DNA from: Ancylostoma caninum | Lineage: Eukaryota; Nematoda; Chromadorea; Rhabditida; Ancylostomatidae | Reading direction: 5' to 3' | Length of the DNA stretch: 64,000 nucleotides | NCBI GenBank assembly: GCA_037903475.1 | Contig: JBAJFG010000196.1 | Coordinates: 62,001-126,000 of the forward strand | Shown here: positions 22,701 through 34,857 of the stretch, piece by piece | Layout of the letters: every line of letters begins with the position of its first letter | Position numbering within the stretch: position 1 is the stretch's first letter | Translations under genes and position numbers: made by a program | The notes under the pieces: model-generated | The model's database searches: none | Seen by the model: the letters and a program-made list of their open reading frames with translations, nothing else | Told to the model about the DNA's origin: nothing

Positions 22701-25000
22701 AAAGTCACGGAAGTGAGTGCTCAAAATAACAACATAAACTAGGTGCAGCCTGATGATGTTGCCCCAACCCATTGAAGTGGATCATCCAATTTTAGAAGAA
22801 AGCAATTAATGCGATGGCTATAGGATAACTGGGTTTAACTATAGGTGAGCAAAACATCCTATACCAGGACGTACCATGACGTGATTACCGTGGCAGAAAA
22901 TGAAGCTCACGGTACAATCACTTTCGTGCGATATAAGGGTGGTGGGCACCGAGGCGTCAGGCCAGCTGTTTGCCCTAAAATAAGTTCAGTGTACTTAGGA
23001 CCGAACAAAAAACAAAATACGAACAAGTTCAATTAATTCAACATTGTTCAGGAGCCGACTAGGAAAGTCGAGTGTTCCATGGAGAGAAAGCTCCACACTC
23101 CACAATAATCGAAAAATTAGGTTTGTTTCTTTGAACACAGCTCACATACATAGCCTGGGTAATAGTCACGACTGAAAGCAGCCAGTAGATGCTGTTCCCG
23201 TTCTATTCTTGCTAGAATTGTTCAGCGTTAATTTATTCTGGTAAACAAGGTCAGAAGTGATTATGAACAGTTTGTAGACCACTTGCCTGCTCTTTCTCAT
23301 CTCCAAAGAGTGACAAATGCATGACGTTAGAGGCTGGAGGAGTAAGTCTCTATAGAAGCAAGAAAAGGCACGGCAAAGAGCTTCTGGGTTGGGAGGTGTC
23401 CGCAAAGGACTCGCGAGTTGAGTCTATAGTTTTTCTGTCTGAGTCGAAATTCATCGTCACATCGTGCCAATAATTTCGTCTTTATTTGCTTGGTGATATT
23501 CTTAAGAAAGAATCTTTCAAGGAGCTCACTGCTTATTTTTGCACTGCTAAAGCATCTAGCATTCACCATTGTTTCTAAAGTTTCTGAAGTCTCAAACTCA
23601 TGCATGGGTCATAGTATGCTAGACGAAGATACACAGCACGATCGCATATGCTTAGGGTCGAAGGAAAATCGAATGAGTTATTTCATTTACCTCAAAATGC
23701 AGGAGACGATTTGAAAAACTTGTATGTTGGAAGAAGAGGGTATCCTACAACCCTTTTCATCATTCCTTCATGGTTGTGCATATGGTCCGCCGTTTTTTTG
23801 CGTCCGAATATTTTGCTTATTCAAAATCACGTTTTTGAGCTCGAATACATACATCTAATAGTTACGCGTCCCAAGTACACCATCGAGTCCGTCCTTGGGA
23901 ACGACCGCGTTCTATAGATCCGTGGCCTCAATGATATTTTATCTTGAATAAAGATCATGCGACTTGGTTATTTATGTCTCGCACATATGTGGAAAAAAAC
24001 TGTAGAGTTGCTAGCAATTGGCTCTTCAAATGGCAAATCATCATGTTCATTTGAGCCTTCGTTTGGCCTTGACGTTTTTTGTTAAGCTCAACAAAAGGTG
24101 AAATTACATCCGCTGGACTCCATTTATGGACCAAAACTCGAGTTTTTCCTTCCACTTTAATTTCTTGCAATAATTATGAGAAAGGGGCGTATTTGATTAG
24201 CTTTTCGAGGAAGTTTTGGAACTAGATATGAAAAATGGAAGTTGTCCATTACTGTGCAACTAAATGATTCTGAGTGGAATTTCATCTAATAAATGAAAGC
24301 CGAAGTGGCTAGTGATTCGAGTGACGAAAGGAAAGATGCATAGAGAAAGAGTTTCAGTGGAGTTCGGGAAAGTTCCATATGATTGAAGCGCAGTGGTTCT
24401 CATTGAACAGAAGTCTACCCTGTATCCCTGAAAATATGCCACCGCGTGGCTGCTTTCAAGCTTTCTTGTGGTTGTACTTGTATTTGTAGTACCTTCCTCG
24501 TCTCTCCCACACCCATCTCACATTTCTTCTCACTATTTTGTAGCTATTTCAGTAGGTTCGGAGTGTGGTAAAAATTGAAGACCTCTTCTGTAATACTAAA
24601 TAAACATTGGTTTCCAGCAAGCGCTGCAGACGGACATGTAAATTTCGCGGCCATTCGTATGGTTTTTGATCACAAATGCATTTCTCATTCTTTGGTTCCG
24701 TTCGACCTCCGAACGTAATGGTGGAATAATGGAATATGCTCCATCATTTACGCAGACCCTGGCACGTTTGATGAAGCCGCGCTTTGGGATGACTTGCTGC
24801 TGGAGCTCTGCTCAACTCTTATTTCTGATGAGCTTTTTCGATAAATCCGAATATCGATAAGGTTTTGAGCGGACCTATGTCTCTGGATCACTAGAACTCA
24901 ACGATCCATTGACTGAGATCTGCTTAACTGAGTGATCTTTCGAAAAGAGAAGTAGATCTGAAAATTCATTGCAATATTCATCCGTCACCTAACGTATTTT
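22701..25000. other. No gene recognised
   Basis: Many overlapping short frames, with no recognised domain and no inverted repeat. Confidence 0.45.
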
Positions 25001-25192
25001 AGTATGTGCACAGTGTTGAGACTCCAGAAATGCAGCGGTTTTATTCGGCGAGCTTTCGGCGTTATAACGCCATTTTCACGCCTACAAAAATACATTACAT
25101 ACTGCAACTGATGAGAGGACTTAAAGATTGTAGGAGGAGGGCGCCTCACCAAGCGGCCGCTTAGAAGTAAATGAAGTAGCGGAAGCAGCAAT
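25001..25192 (-). repeat. PLE terminal repeat (pLTR), inverted copy with hammerhead-like motif
   Basis: On the minus strand this reads TGTAGGCGTGAAAATGGCG, then TTATAACGCCGAAAGC, then GAATAAAACCGC and TTTCTGGAGTCTCAACACTG. The GGCG-TTATAA-CGCC hairpin followed directly by GAAAG mimics stem II and the GAAA box of the hammerhead ribozymes known from PLE terminal repeats. The CUGAUGA box is degenerate (GTGAAAA). An inverted copy lies at 25551-25731, beyond the GIY-YIG fragment. Confidence 0.7.
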
Positions 25193-25202
25193 CTCTTACG
25201 AG

Positions 25203-25550
25203 ATGTGGAGAAATGCGATACTTCGGACTGTAGATATTACAAAGGTACGGAAACTACGAGGAACTGCCTATATGATCACCTGCCGGAGGTGTGGACAGAA
25301 GTATGTTGGTGGAACGAACACCGCGAAGCACTCTGCAATCCGAGTTCATATCCCAAGAATAGTTTCTCTAGACATCGTATCCTTGTACATGCTCAGGAGC
25401 GCCCACCGGAACTAGAGGTCGCGATTCTTCACCGCTTCTCAGTGAATCCACTGGAGAGGAAGATGACGGAAGCGGTGGAAATAAAAAGAAGACCACCAGA
25501 GATCAACGACAAAGAATAGCAGCTAGAAGTACTGCAGTTGATTTCGTAAG
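25203..25550 (+). pseudogene. PLE GIY-YIG endonuclease fragment, frameshifted
   Basis: Homologous to the ORF at 7319-8016 but on the plus strand and broken. CDTSDCRYYKGTE lies in one frame, LRGTAYMITCRRCGQKYVGG (the GIY-YIG strands) in a second, then SSYPKNSFSRHRILVHAQER, LHRFSVNPLERKM and RRPPEINDKE in the first again, with a stop at 25517 and residual homology (QLEVLQLIS) after it. The RT domain is absent. The fragment is enclosed by two inverted terminal repeats, as seen in several PLE insertions, and the downstream repeat starts immediately after the coding remnant. Confidence 0.88.
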
Positions 25551-25731
25551 GCATCGCTGTCCCCACTGCTTCGTTAGCTTCTAAGCGGTCGCTGGTGAGG
25601 CGCGCTCCTCCTACTGCCTTCAAGACCTCTCCTCGTTGCAGTATGTATTGTATTTTTGTAGGCTTGAAAATGGTATAACCCCGAACAAAACCGCTGTATT
25701 TCTGGAGTCTCAACCCTGTGCACATTCAAAA
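25551..25731 (+). repeat. PLE terminal repeat (pLTR), plus copy
   Basis: Inverted relative to 25001-25192. Shared words include TTAGCTTCTAAGCGGTCGC, AGTATGTATTGTATTTTTGT and ACCGCTGTATTTCTGGAGTC. The hammerhead-like hairpin is eroded here (TTGAAAATGGTATAACCCCG, then AACAAAACC). Confidence 0.75.
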
Positions 25732-25740
25732 AATCTAAAT

Positions 25741-25907
25741 TGTAACTACCTCAAAAGAGATGCTTACTTTTTTATTTCCAAGTTTAATAACGCACAAAGT
25801 GCGTTCATACTTACGACGGTAGCAATCGATGTGGCCCCATTATAACTATGCATACTTCAAGGTACCCTCACCTAATGGAATAAAAGCTGTTTATTCTATT
25901 GGTTCAA
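25741..25907. repeat. Inverted repeat arm B (left)
   Basis: Contains GAGATGCTTACTTTTTTATT, AACGCACAAAGTGCGTTCAT and GGAATAAAAGCTGTTTATTC, all found as reverse complements at 26217-26390. Identity is high but there are small indels. Confidence 0.82.
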
Positions 25908-26149
25908 ACAGATAAAAATTTCTGACCCCTTAAAATCCTTCTCTGTTCCAAGCTCTTTGCTTTAAGAACGAAATTAGATTTTGCAGATGTGTACATGGTG
26001 CATTAAAATTGTGGTAACGTTCTGTTTTTTACGAAACATGTTTTGCCCTAAAGGTGAATTCATGTGGGAGCTATCTTCCGGATGTTCTGTACGGAAAGTT
26101 ATGCAGAACACAATTTTCGCCTAATTCAGTGCCGTTGCACTGCCGAATT

Positions 26150-26206
26150 TTTGTATGTGCACAGTGTTAAGACTCCAGAAATGCAGCGGTTTTATTCGGC
26201 GTTATA
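26150..26206 (-). repeat. Partial third PLE terminal-repeat copy
   Basis: GTATGTGCACAGTGTTAAGA, then CTCCAGAAATGCAGCGGTTT and TATTCGGCGTTATACCA match the start of 25001-25192 in the same orientation. It breaks off inside the hammerhead-like hairpin and passes directly into inverted arm B. Confidence 0.75.
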
Positions 26207-26216
26207 CCATTAGAAT

Positions 26217-26390
26217 CGATAGAATAAACAGCTTTTATTCCATTAGGCAAGGGAACCTTGAAGTATGCGTAGTTATAGTGGCGCCACCTCGATTACTACG
26301 TAAGTATGAACGCACTTTGTGCGTTATTGAGCTTGGAAATAAAAAAGTAAGCATGTCTTTTAAGGTAATTACAGTCACTCTAGAGTTTGG
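26217..26390. repeat. Inverted repeat arm B (right)
   Basis: Reverse complement of 25741-25907, with a spacer of about 310 bp. It follows the partial terminal repeat directly, giving an A'-B...A-B' layout that is not a simple palindrome and implies at least two rearrangements or insertions. Confidence 0.82.
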
Positions 26391-29300
26391 TCGACTATCA
26401 AAGATCAACGAAGCGTTTTTTTTTGGTAAAGATTAGAACCTGTAGGGTCTCCCGTGCATCTGCCATCCTACTGCAGCCTCACGAGCGGAGGTTAAGTGTC
26501 CAGTAATCTGAACTATGTCCATAGCGATCGTGTTGTGACAACATAGCTGCCACGGTTCGGACGCCACAGAACGAATTCAATGAATGTCGCTAATGACGCT
26601 GTTGTTCTTTGCTAACAAGGCTGTTTTTCTATAGCCGCTAATCACAAAACATCAAGCATACAGAACGGTAACGAATCAAAAACGCAGGCAAGTAACGGAT
26701 TGAGGAGTGGGAGGGAAGGGGGATGGATTTGACGCATGCTTTAGTGAGCTTTTAACCAAACATGCATACTAAGTGGCTGACAGTGAGTCATGAATTCATA
26801 GAGGTAAAAGTGCTTGCTGTGTAACGCAAGGCTTCCATGCAGTTCGATTGATCCTCTTCAGCACGGAGCATTTCACTCCGTTTCTGAAATCCGCAGGTGA
26901 ACAGGCTGCATTCCGATTTAGGAGAATAACCCCACTCTTTTCTCGAGCCACTCTTTCACTGGCGCTGTCGTCAAAAAGACGCCCGGCTCCGGCTTGGATA
27001 TTATTCTCGCGACGAGCCTGATCCGATTTGGGGCGCAATCCAAGCAATTCACTACCAAATTGCTAACAAATGGATGCGTAAACTAATTGGTCTGTTTGCT
27101 TTCCATATTCTCAGTTGTGTCTTGCGTTCCCGCATCCGGGCCGCACGTCCCCACTTCCTCGTCTTCCCGATTCCGCTCACAGCATCGCAGAAAGCTTGGT
27201 GTGAACTAAGATTTGCTACTACTAGGAGCAGCAGATGTAGTCCTGGGTCCGTATCCAATATGCTTCAATCAGTCGGATAAACGCGCTCTTGCAGATATGT
27301 CTGTGTTGTTTAGAGTATTTGCTATCCAATAAGAACATATCCTCGGATATGTGAATCCACTCGTTTCACTGCAGGATATCTTTATTCAGTCGATTTCCAC
27401 TTGATGACGATCCATGATCTACTCCTTCTTCAATCCACGTTGTCGCTCGTCAAGGCTTGCACTTGCGCCAACAAATGAACAAGTGGCTGGATGAGTTACA
27501 TTGGATAGCAGAGTGGATAAAAACCAGTGGGAACGGGCATGTGCCCGCTGTGTTTTCCCTCCCACGGTTAAACATATTGGATACGGCTCCTGGATTTATC
27601 GCAGTTTTGTAGTAGAGGACTTGTCATGGTGTTGGAAATTCACCGAATGATAGGATATTTATCCATGTGGAAATATGCATACAAGACTGTGGTGTTGCTA
27701 CTCTGATTGTCTGTACATCCGCACATTCCATTCATTTTACTGCTCTCCTCATTGATCAATACTGCACTACTCTCAGGACTCTCATCAGTGGAACAGCACA
27801 ATAGAAATAGTGGAGGGATTGTGAGGATTGATTGCGATGCCTCTTCAAATTCTGCGCTTTTCTTGGCTCCATAGGTTTTGCCCTTCGAAGAAACCTTTAA
27901 TTTCACTGAATCTCCTGTGGATGGGAAAACCCAATACCACAGAGTGGATCTTTTTCGCCCTTTTCCCATCTCAAGAAAGGTCAATACGCCACGCTCCGAA
28001 GACGTTTCCCCCGAACAGTTAATGCAGGAAGAGCAGAGCTCAATTATGATGGTCCAAAAAAAGCCCGCGAGGCTGCCAGGCTGTCTTAATGTCATAAACG
28101 CAGTCTGTGGCACATAGTACATCTTTCATGTGCGTTAGAGGTTTCAGCCAGCAGTCAAGCTGAGTGAGGAGTTGAGCCGGCCGATATATTTAAACAAGCC
28201 TCCAGAGCCTGTTGGCCTTGTTTTGCCTGCGATCGTACCTTTTAAACTATAGTCCAGTTTTCGAGCAGTTGGAGAAATGCCTCCATGTTTTCGAGCCTTG
28301 GTGTAATGCTAGTGGAGTGGAATAGGATTTTGTCAGAGAAGTATCGCTAGCAGTGGTACTAAGACATGGATGAAAGTCTGCGCAGTTCGACAAGTTCTGA
28401 TGCTTAAAGTGTTCTTGCACCAGGCTAGTTGTAGGTTCAATTCAGAAAACCACAACACCTAAGCGAGCTAGGTTTGGGCAACATTTGGGCCAGGTTTTAG
28501 TTTCGAGAAATTTCTGTCAGATATGAAAGCCAGATAGACGTGATGCGAAAAAAAAAGTTTGTCCGCCTGGAATGGCTCCTGAAAAGAGCAGCTTTTAGCC
28601 AGAATCGAGCAGATTTTAAGTCACATATTACTTAAAATTTATGACATGGTGGTGCTACACTTGGTGCTTTCTATATCCATGCTCGGTTACATATCCACGC
28701 AGATGGCAAGGATTTCTACCAGTGCTCCTTCAAGATGAGCCTATTGAAAATCCAAGTATTGGTGTGCTATGGCTGTAGAGTATAGCGGCAGCCATAGCAT
28801 GTTCCTGCATCTGCACACCATGAATTCCGCGAAGCCCAGTTCAGCAGGCCGAGAAAGCAGCAGTAAGTGGTCGCTCCTTAGATTTAAATTGTGACTTCAT
28901 CGCTGCAACACACCTTGGATTAATTGAACATTATGTGTAAGTCATCTACTAAATCTTTGTGTGCAACACTATGCACATCAAGCCACCTTTTGCAAGTAAA
29001 CATCCATGGCTTTGTCTAGGCGATGATGGCTTTGAATGAAGTTTGGAATGTTTCTTGGAACTTTAATGCCCCAAACACAGAGAGCAGTGTGCGTAAACGT
29101 TCTTGGCGACTTGTGGCTTAGGGTTAGAGGTTGAAACGGAGCACTGCTGGCAGCAATGGATCGTGTATAATGCCTTAAGATAGGATTCCCCAATCAGCTC
29201 TGTTATCTAAACAATATAATGGGGTTGGGTGTAACCTTGGTAGAGTTTGTGCTCACCATTGGTAGTGTAGAGTTACTGAACTTGAGACAATGCTAACAAT

Positions 29301-30245
29301 ATTTTTTACACGGCGTATTTGAACTGAAAGCATGCTAGTTCGTTCCTCATATACATACTTGCCTTGTGCCTGTTGGCGTGAGATGTCGGAATAAGCGGAC
29401 GTGACTCGTCGCCCACTCCTAAGAACTCTGGCGAAAGTATTGCGGGAAGGAAGTGGTCCATAAAATTTCGTTAACGTTATGCTAACTGAAACGTCGGATA
29501 TATTCCACAACAACTGCGTTGCGAGGATACGGTAGTGGAGAGCCCTATGGCTTCCTTAGTCACCCCTCTTTGCAAAAAGTGGATTTAAAAGCTACGAGCT
29601 TCCACTTAACTGAGGAAGTGGTGTCGTCAATCATTTGTAGCGTGAAGCACTTCAATTAGCACCGGTTTTTTTAACACTGCTCATGGGCATGGGCTAATTC
29701 ATTGATGATGAATGGTAGATACCCGACAAACTTTCCAATTAGATAACTAGTGCGTTTTGCTTTTCTTTTTTGTCGCCATGGTTGATATAACTCGTGAGGT
29801 ACTCGCTGTTCGTGATATAGCGCGATGAGGCCTACATCGCTACATGAAGCCTAGGGCGTTGGTTTTGAGTTTCTTTTTTATCTCCTGCGATAACAGTCTT
29901 CGAAAGAAGTAATGTAAGTTCTGTGCTAGGTTCATCTGACGCCTCATTGATTGCAATGGTAGGTGTGTGGGAGTGTAGTGGAGAATGCCCTAACACTGCT
30001 GCCTGGTTCTATTCTGATAGTAGACTACGATTCCATATTTTCCTACACGTTCGCCACTTTATCGAACCGCAGTTCCACGATTTTACTCAAAAAATTTCCA
30101 CCCAGATGTTAAATTTCTGAAAGCGTTTCGGAGCACGTTTTCAATAGAGGAAATGTAGATCCTTCGGCAGGCTCACTGACAGACTGTATCCGCATAGACT
30201 TTTTACATGATCGTAACCAAGTTGGAAATTTCCAGAGAATGGATG
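26391..30245. other. No gene recognised
   Basis: The longest frame is 160 codons on the minus strand (27640-28122). It has no domain, signal peptide or convincing splice context. Other frames are short and overlap on both strands. There are no inverted repeats or transposon signatures. Confidence 0.45.
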
Positions 30246-30247
30246 TA

Positions 30248-31178
30248 TTAGGTTGAGGAATTATAAATGTCCGTTTGACTTTCAAATTAAAAACGCTACC
30301 ACGACAATATTACAAGAGATCCATCCAAGGGGTTTTTCCCAAATTGTTACATTACTCTTCTACTTCCTCCACAAAATGATCGAGTGCCCTCCGTGACAAA
30401 AGCGCAGCCCCTCGAGACGCCGTAACGACCCACCCCAATTTCGGCTCCACCGCAGTTTTTAAAGTCCCTCTCCTGCAATGAACGCTGCATCGGCAGGAGC
30501 AGGTGCCAGTCTGACAGTGCCAATCCTAGACTAGGAGGCGGATGGGAGAGGGTTTACCATCCTTTTTTTTGGTCCTCTTCTAGGTCATTTTCACTATGTG
30601 CCGTTCTGACCATGTCGTGGATAAGTTTTGTAGCCACTGTTCTGATACAATGACGATGGAGTTCTCGGTCCAAGCGTTCCTAATATTGCGCAGAGGGATC
30701 AGCACTAAACTTGTGACTACTATTCATCATCCCTGAATGGGGCGTTCCTTTAATATATTACCTCAAACGCAGTGTCACCTTCCATTCGTGACTGTCGGGT
30801 TCACGTGTCAGAATAGGCCGCTGTACGTCACTGAGCAGGAATGGCTTTTTGTCTACATGTTCAAAGAACACTCTTCTATTATTTGACACTATATCGGCTT
30901 TGAAAGAGTGGCGACTGTTTACACGGCAGAGAAAGATTCGGCCGATGGCGGCTCGCGCACTTCTCATCTCCGCCTTGAGTAGGTGCGCTGCCAATTTTAA
31001 ATAATTTTTCAAAAGTAAAAAATTGGAGGATGCCAAACAAATCATACATTTTCTGAGGTGCCATGAAGCACTCTTTCACATGAATGCACATGCCCTGCCG
31101 AAAACAGTGAAACTGGGGAAAATATGTAGAGGGGAAAGGTGAATGAATGCAGCGGACATTTATAATTCCTCAACCTAA
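30248..31178 (-). mobile_element. Mariner-like element, 931 bp, complete ends
   Basis: Perfect 26-bp terminal inverted repeats begin TTAGGTTGAGGAATTATAAA and are flanked by TA on both sides (30246-30247 and 31179-31180). This is the layout of Tc1/mariner elements, and the TTAGGTTG start is common in mariners. A partial second copy in opposite orientation is at 62765-63405 and shares interior blocks such as CACGAATGGAAGGTGACACT. The interior minus-strand frames (for example 30758-31045) are shared in part between copies. I could not match them to a transposase, so the element is decayed or non-autonomous. Confidence 0.88.
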
Positions 31179-31180
31179 TA

Positions 31181-32404
31181 GTTAGCTAGTGTTTGCAATA
31201 ACAACGCAAAAAGAGTTTTTTTTTTCACAATTACAAGGCATTGCAACTGCGAAAGCCGGGATCTTGCTCTTCGCTTCGTGCTCCCAATGTGCTCTCGATC
31301 ACGGCTCTAACAACTCCAGAAAAAAATGCTGAAACCAGGCCTCGACATCTCTCACCCTTATCGAAGCTATAGTTCAAGAACAACCTCAACTTTTCGGCCT
31401 AAACAACCTTCAGTTCTTTGAGTCTCACCTCACCACCTCCGCTACTATGGCGCTGGATTCATGGAGCACTCGGTGTGTGTCATTATCTACTGAGAACGTC
31501 TAGGTACTGAGAATTTCGCAAGGCGCGGGTTGAAAGTGCCGGGATAGAAAGTATTTGATGGGGACTTTACCTGGTGATGAATGTGATGTTTAAAAATCAG
31601 GGCAAATAGATGAGCTCAATCAACAATCTATTGGCATAGCTCTTGAATTTGATAACAAACTAACTCATAGTAGGGTTCCATACAGAGGGAACGCGGAACT
31701 CGCTTCCCCCAATTACCGTAAAAACAAAGGGGTGTCGTGGTTCTGAAGAAGTACATTCTTTTTTTCCTCTAACTGAAGCGTTTTGAATCAATTGCTCGTC
31801 ATTCCATTTTGTCTCTTTTTACTTCTCGAAATCGAATGCCTCATGCTCAGAGACTAGCGTTCTGCCGAAGACAGCAACGCTCGCTGCGTCCGCCTGTGAG
31901 GGAGCAGCTCACACTCGCCTGAGCAGCAGTTTACTTTGTGTTCCTCGGATTCTTCCGCACGGGGTCTGCAGCTGACACTCTCCTAACTGCTGCCACGTAT
32001 TCATCAGAGCGAGCTCCGTCTACTGCTAGCGGCGCTTCTGCTGAGTTTCGCTTCACATCACTCCCCGGCTTGGTGCGATTATATCTACCAAATTCTTCTG
32101 CCTTTTTGTGTACCTGAACCATTTATAAGCACATTTTTCAACAAAGCAGTATCTATTGACCGTACTTTGTTCTTGCTTATAAGGTCTATTTGTTTATTTA
32201 TTTGATTCTTATTTATTGATATGTATTTACTTATTTATCTGGTAATTTTGATATATAACTCTTCACGGAGACTTGGCTGAAGTCGCATCATTCTCTGACC
32301 ACTATGTTTGGTAGTTGGTTGAATAGGTACGAGATCGCAGCGAGAGGGTGCAATTTTGCTTAGAGAGAAAATATTTCATTCGCTCGCACTTTCTGAATCT
32401 ACAT
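31181..32404. other. No gene recognised
   Basis: A 63-codon minus-strand frame (31931-32122) has coding-like composition (VKRNSAEAPLAVDGARSDEY) but no identified family. Confidence 0.4.
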
Positions 32405-32405
32405 A

Positions 32406-32439
32406 TTAGGTTGTCGCATAATAAATGGCCGCAACCTAG
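32406..32439. repeat. 34-bp mariner-end-like relic flanked by TA
   Basis: Begins TTAGGTTGTCGCATAATAAA and ends CAACCTAG, with TA on each side (32404-32405, 32440-32441). It could be a mariner with nearly everything deleted, or a solo left end with a chance inverted 8-mer. Confidence 0.35.
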
Positions 32440-32441
32440 TA

Positions 32442-32804
32442 ATGAATTTTTGGAAGTACATAGATCCATTAATAAAGCTAAGATAAAAGTAAGGAAGCTA
32501 GATAGACAAACTTTGGACTATTATGAAGAGCAAGACCAGCTCTATCCGTATCTTGAAAAGGCTTCCTCAATTACCCTTTCTGTGGTTTCTGCAGAGGAAA
32601 TTGTACGATGAGGCAAAACATGGTTTTTGTGCTCTCCCAATTTTTAGACTATTTTTTCGTCTTTGTAAGACAAAAGCCAGATTTGGTGTTAGCTTTGCTA
32701 TTGGCCAGGTAGTCGTGCTGTAAGCGCTCAGAAGCTGTGACTAAAGAAACACTTCCGGTGCGATACGAAATCTCAAATTTGACCAGGTGATGGTCATGAA
32801 ACTT
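32442..32804. other. No gene recognised
   Basis: Short plus-strand frames here match no family known to me. Confidence 0.4.
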
Positions 32805-32900
32805 ATTTATTATTTATTTATTTATTTAAATGCGCCTCGAGGGCACTCCAACTCAATACAAACAGAAAAGACTAATTGCATGGGACCAAACTACATAAAA
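32805..32900 (-). repeat. LINE/SINE 3' end with (TAAA)n tail, minus orientation
   Basis: A TTTATTTATT run is followed by TGCGCCTCGAGGGCACTCCA, related to the ends at 22606 and 48112. Confidence 0.5.
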
Positions 32901-33508
32901 AGAAAAAAGTCTTTCTAAAACCAGAGTAAGCGATGAAATATATCCCACTGGTATGAAGCAGTTAGTCAGGGCGAAACCAAACATTAAAACATAGAAATAA
33001 TGGTCACAAACAAACTTGACTTCAAACAAAAAGCTACCCTAGAGTGCCTGGAGGAAAAAAAAGAGATTGGTAGCACGAAGTTGTTTTGGCTACCGAGACT
33101 AGCCGAAGCATCTGAGAAGAAAAAAGAGCCTTGCAGCACCACGTCCCTTGCATCAAATTAGTAGTATAGATATATGGGAGTTCAGATATGAATTGTGGTA
33201 AGTGAACGGTGGGAGGCGTCACTTCTCACGAAAACTGATAGTTTCGTGAGAAATCTGGGTTTGGGTATTGGTTCTGCTAGGTATTCCCACCCCTAGCAAC
33301 CCAAAAACCAGACTCACCATAGAAAGCAAAACAAATGAGATTCTGAAAACAAGATTAAAATTCGGCAAGAAAGTAGGTTGCTGCAGTTGGCAAATACGCA
33401 AATGATACTGTACAATATGTACATGAACACTATCACGGACATATACTTATTCGAATGACTACACTTTCCCTCCAGTTACTCGAGAGTAACTCTCACAAAC
33501 GTAGCTCA
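32901..33508. other. No gene recognised
   Basis: Nothing identified. Confidence 0.45.
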
Positions 33509-33510
33509 TA

Positions 33511-34008
33511 CAATACCCGCACTAACTTCGTTAAAAATGAACGTTCAGAACGCGGATTTGCGTTCTTTTCGTTATAAATTATCACAGTGAAATGATCTAC
33601 GGACCAAACCAGGTGTCAGAAGTAGGAGAGGGCTGGACTATCGGCCCTAACAAAATCATCTCCGAATCTCCAATTTGAACCTTGGATTTCTGAAGTTTTT
33701 CATTTTGCCCCTATTCTGCCGCTGATCGTGCGCGACAAGGTGCGCGATGAGTTTTGCGACGTCTTGAAAACCGACTAGAATAGGGAAATTTTCGGTAAAT
33801 TTTACAAGAACTCGTTACAGTTTCGTGCCTAGTATCTTGTGAACAGCCTCCGAAAAGTCCTGGCGAATTCGAGAATTTTTGGCTTTTAACGACGTGGCAC
33901 GAATGAGCATACCATAGCATTAACAGTACCATAGCATTAACAGTACCATACCATAGCAACTACTCTTTATGCTCATTCAGCCCTTCGATAGGTGCTACTG
34001 CAGATATA
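33511..34008. repeat. Outer inverted arm (left)
   Basis: Matches 36159-36668 inverted. It contains a local tandem duplication of ACCATAGCATTAACAGT near 33910-33945 that the right arm lacks. Confidence 0.9.
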
Positions 34009-34016
34009 TTGGGTGA

Positions 34017-34239
34017 GAACTTTTCATTGTGCGATGCGAAAATCTCAATATTGAGCATGCTTTAGCTCAACAATGAGACGTTTTTTTTTGCTCTCCCAGA
34101 ATAAAGTGGGAAAATGTACAAATTGCTCTACCAAAAAGTATTGGTATCTCTGTCCTAGCTGTTCTCGTTTCTTGGCTGGGATTGCCGCATTTTCGTAGGA
34201 TTTTTCACCAGCTTTCAAAAAAACATCTGTGGCAGGCCT
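34017..34239. repeat. Inner inverted arm (left)
   Basis: From GAACTTTTCATTGTGCGATG to ACATCTGTGGCAGGCCT, inverted at 34601-34824 with roughly 95 percent identity by eye. The loop is 34240-34600 and shows no gene. Confidence 0.9.
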
Positions 34240-34600
34240 CAACTTGAAGAAAGCATGCACAAAATACCAGGCAGTTGATAATCGCGGGTGGAATTTGGGT
34301 AAGAAATCCAATATCAAACCAAAACTGAGAGAATGTCATGTGGCACGTATCGTTACTGGTCGAAATACTCATTGTGCCAGCTTCATATGTAGTTCCCTCA
34401 TCAAGATGAACATTTTGCAAAAGGACTACCGTGGTGAGGAATTGAACTCGAGACCCACCCCCGCAATTGTCATGTTACCCTTGCACTTCGAGAAGGACCA
34501 AAAAATCGAATATCCCCAAAACCCACCATTTTGATAAGGGACATGCGCATTCATAAGGACTTTCGGAATGCGCAGGTATCAGCTGTCCCAGCGCTCTTCC

Positions 34601-34824
34601 AGGCCTGCCACAGATGTTTTTTTGAAAGCTGGTGAAAAATCCTACGAAAATGCGGCAGTCCCAGCCAAGAAACGAGAACAGCTAGGACAGTGATACCAAT
34701 ACTTTTTGGAAGAGCAATTTGTACGTTTTCCCACTTTATTCTGGGAGATCAAAAAAAGAACGTCTCATTGTTGAGCTAAAGCATGCTCAATATTGAGATT
34801 TTCGCATCGCACAATGAAAAGTTC
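34601..34824. repeat. Inner inverted arm (right)
   Basis: Reverse complement of 34017-34239. About 30 bp of A-rich sequence separates it from the mariner TA at 34856. Confidence 0.9.
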
Positions 34825-34857
34825 GCACATTGAACAAGAATAAAATAAAAACCAATA

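Noticed and set aside
27640..28122. 160-codon minus-strand frame
   Set aside because: No recognisable domain, composition near background and no convincing splice sites. Within the size range expected by chance in 64 kb, though weakly possible as an exon.
31931..32122. 63-codon minus-strand frame with coding-like residues
   Set aside because: Too short, unrecognised and without flanking gene structure.
33711..33959. Protein-like frame repeated at 36191-36460
   Set aside because: The two are the inverted arms of one foldback element; their similarity reflects DNA duplication, not conserved protein.
34432..34500. Possible tRNA B box (GTTCAATTCC) on the minus strand
   Set aside because: No T stem and no A box at the right distance; it lies in the loop of the inner palindrome.
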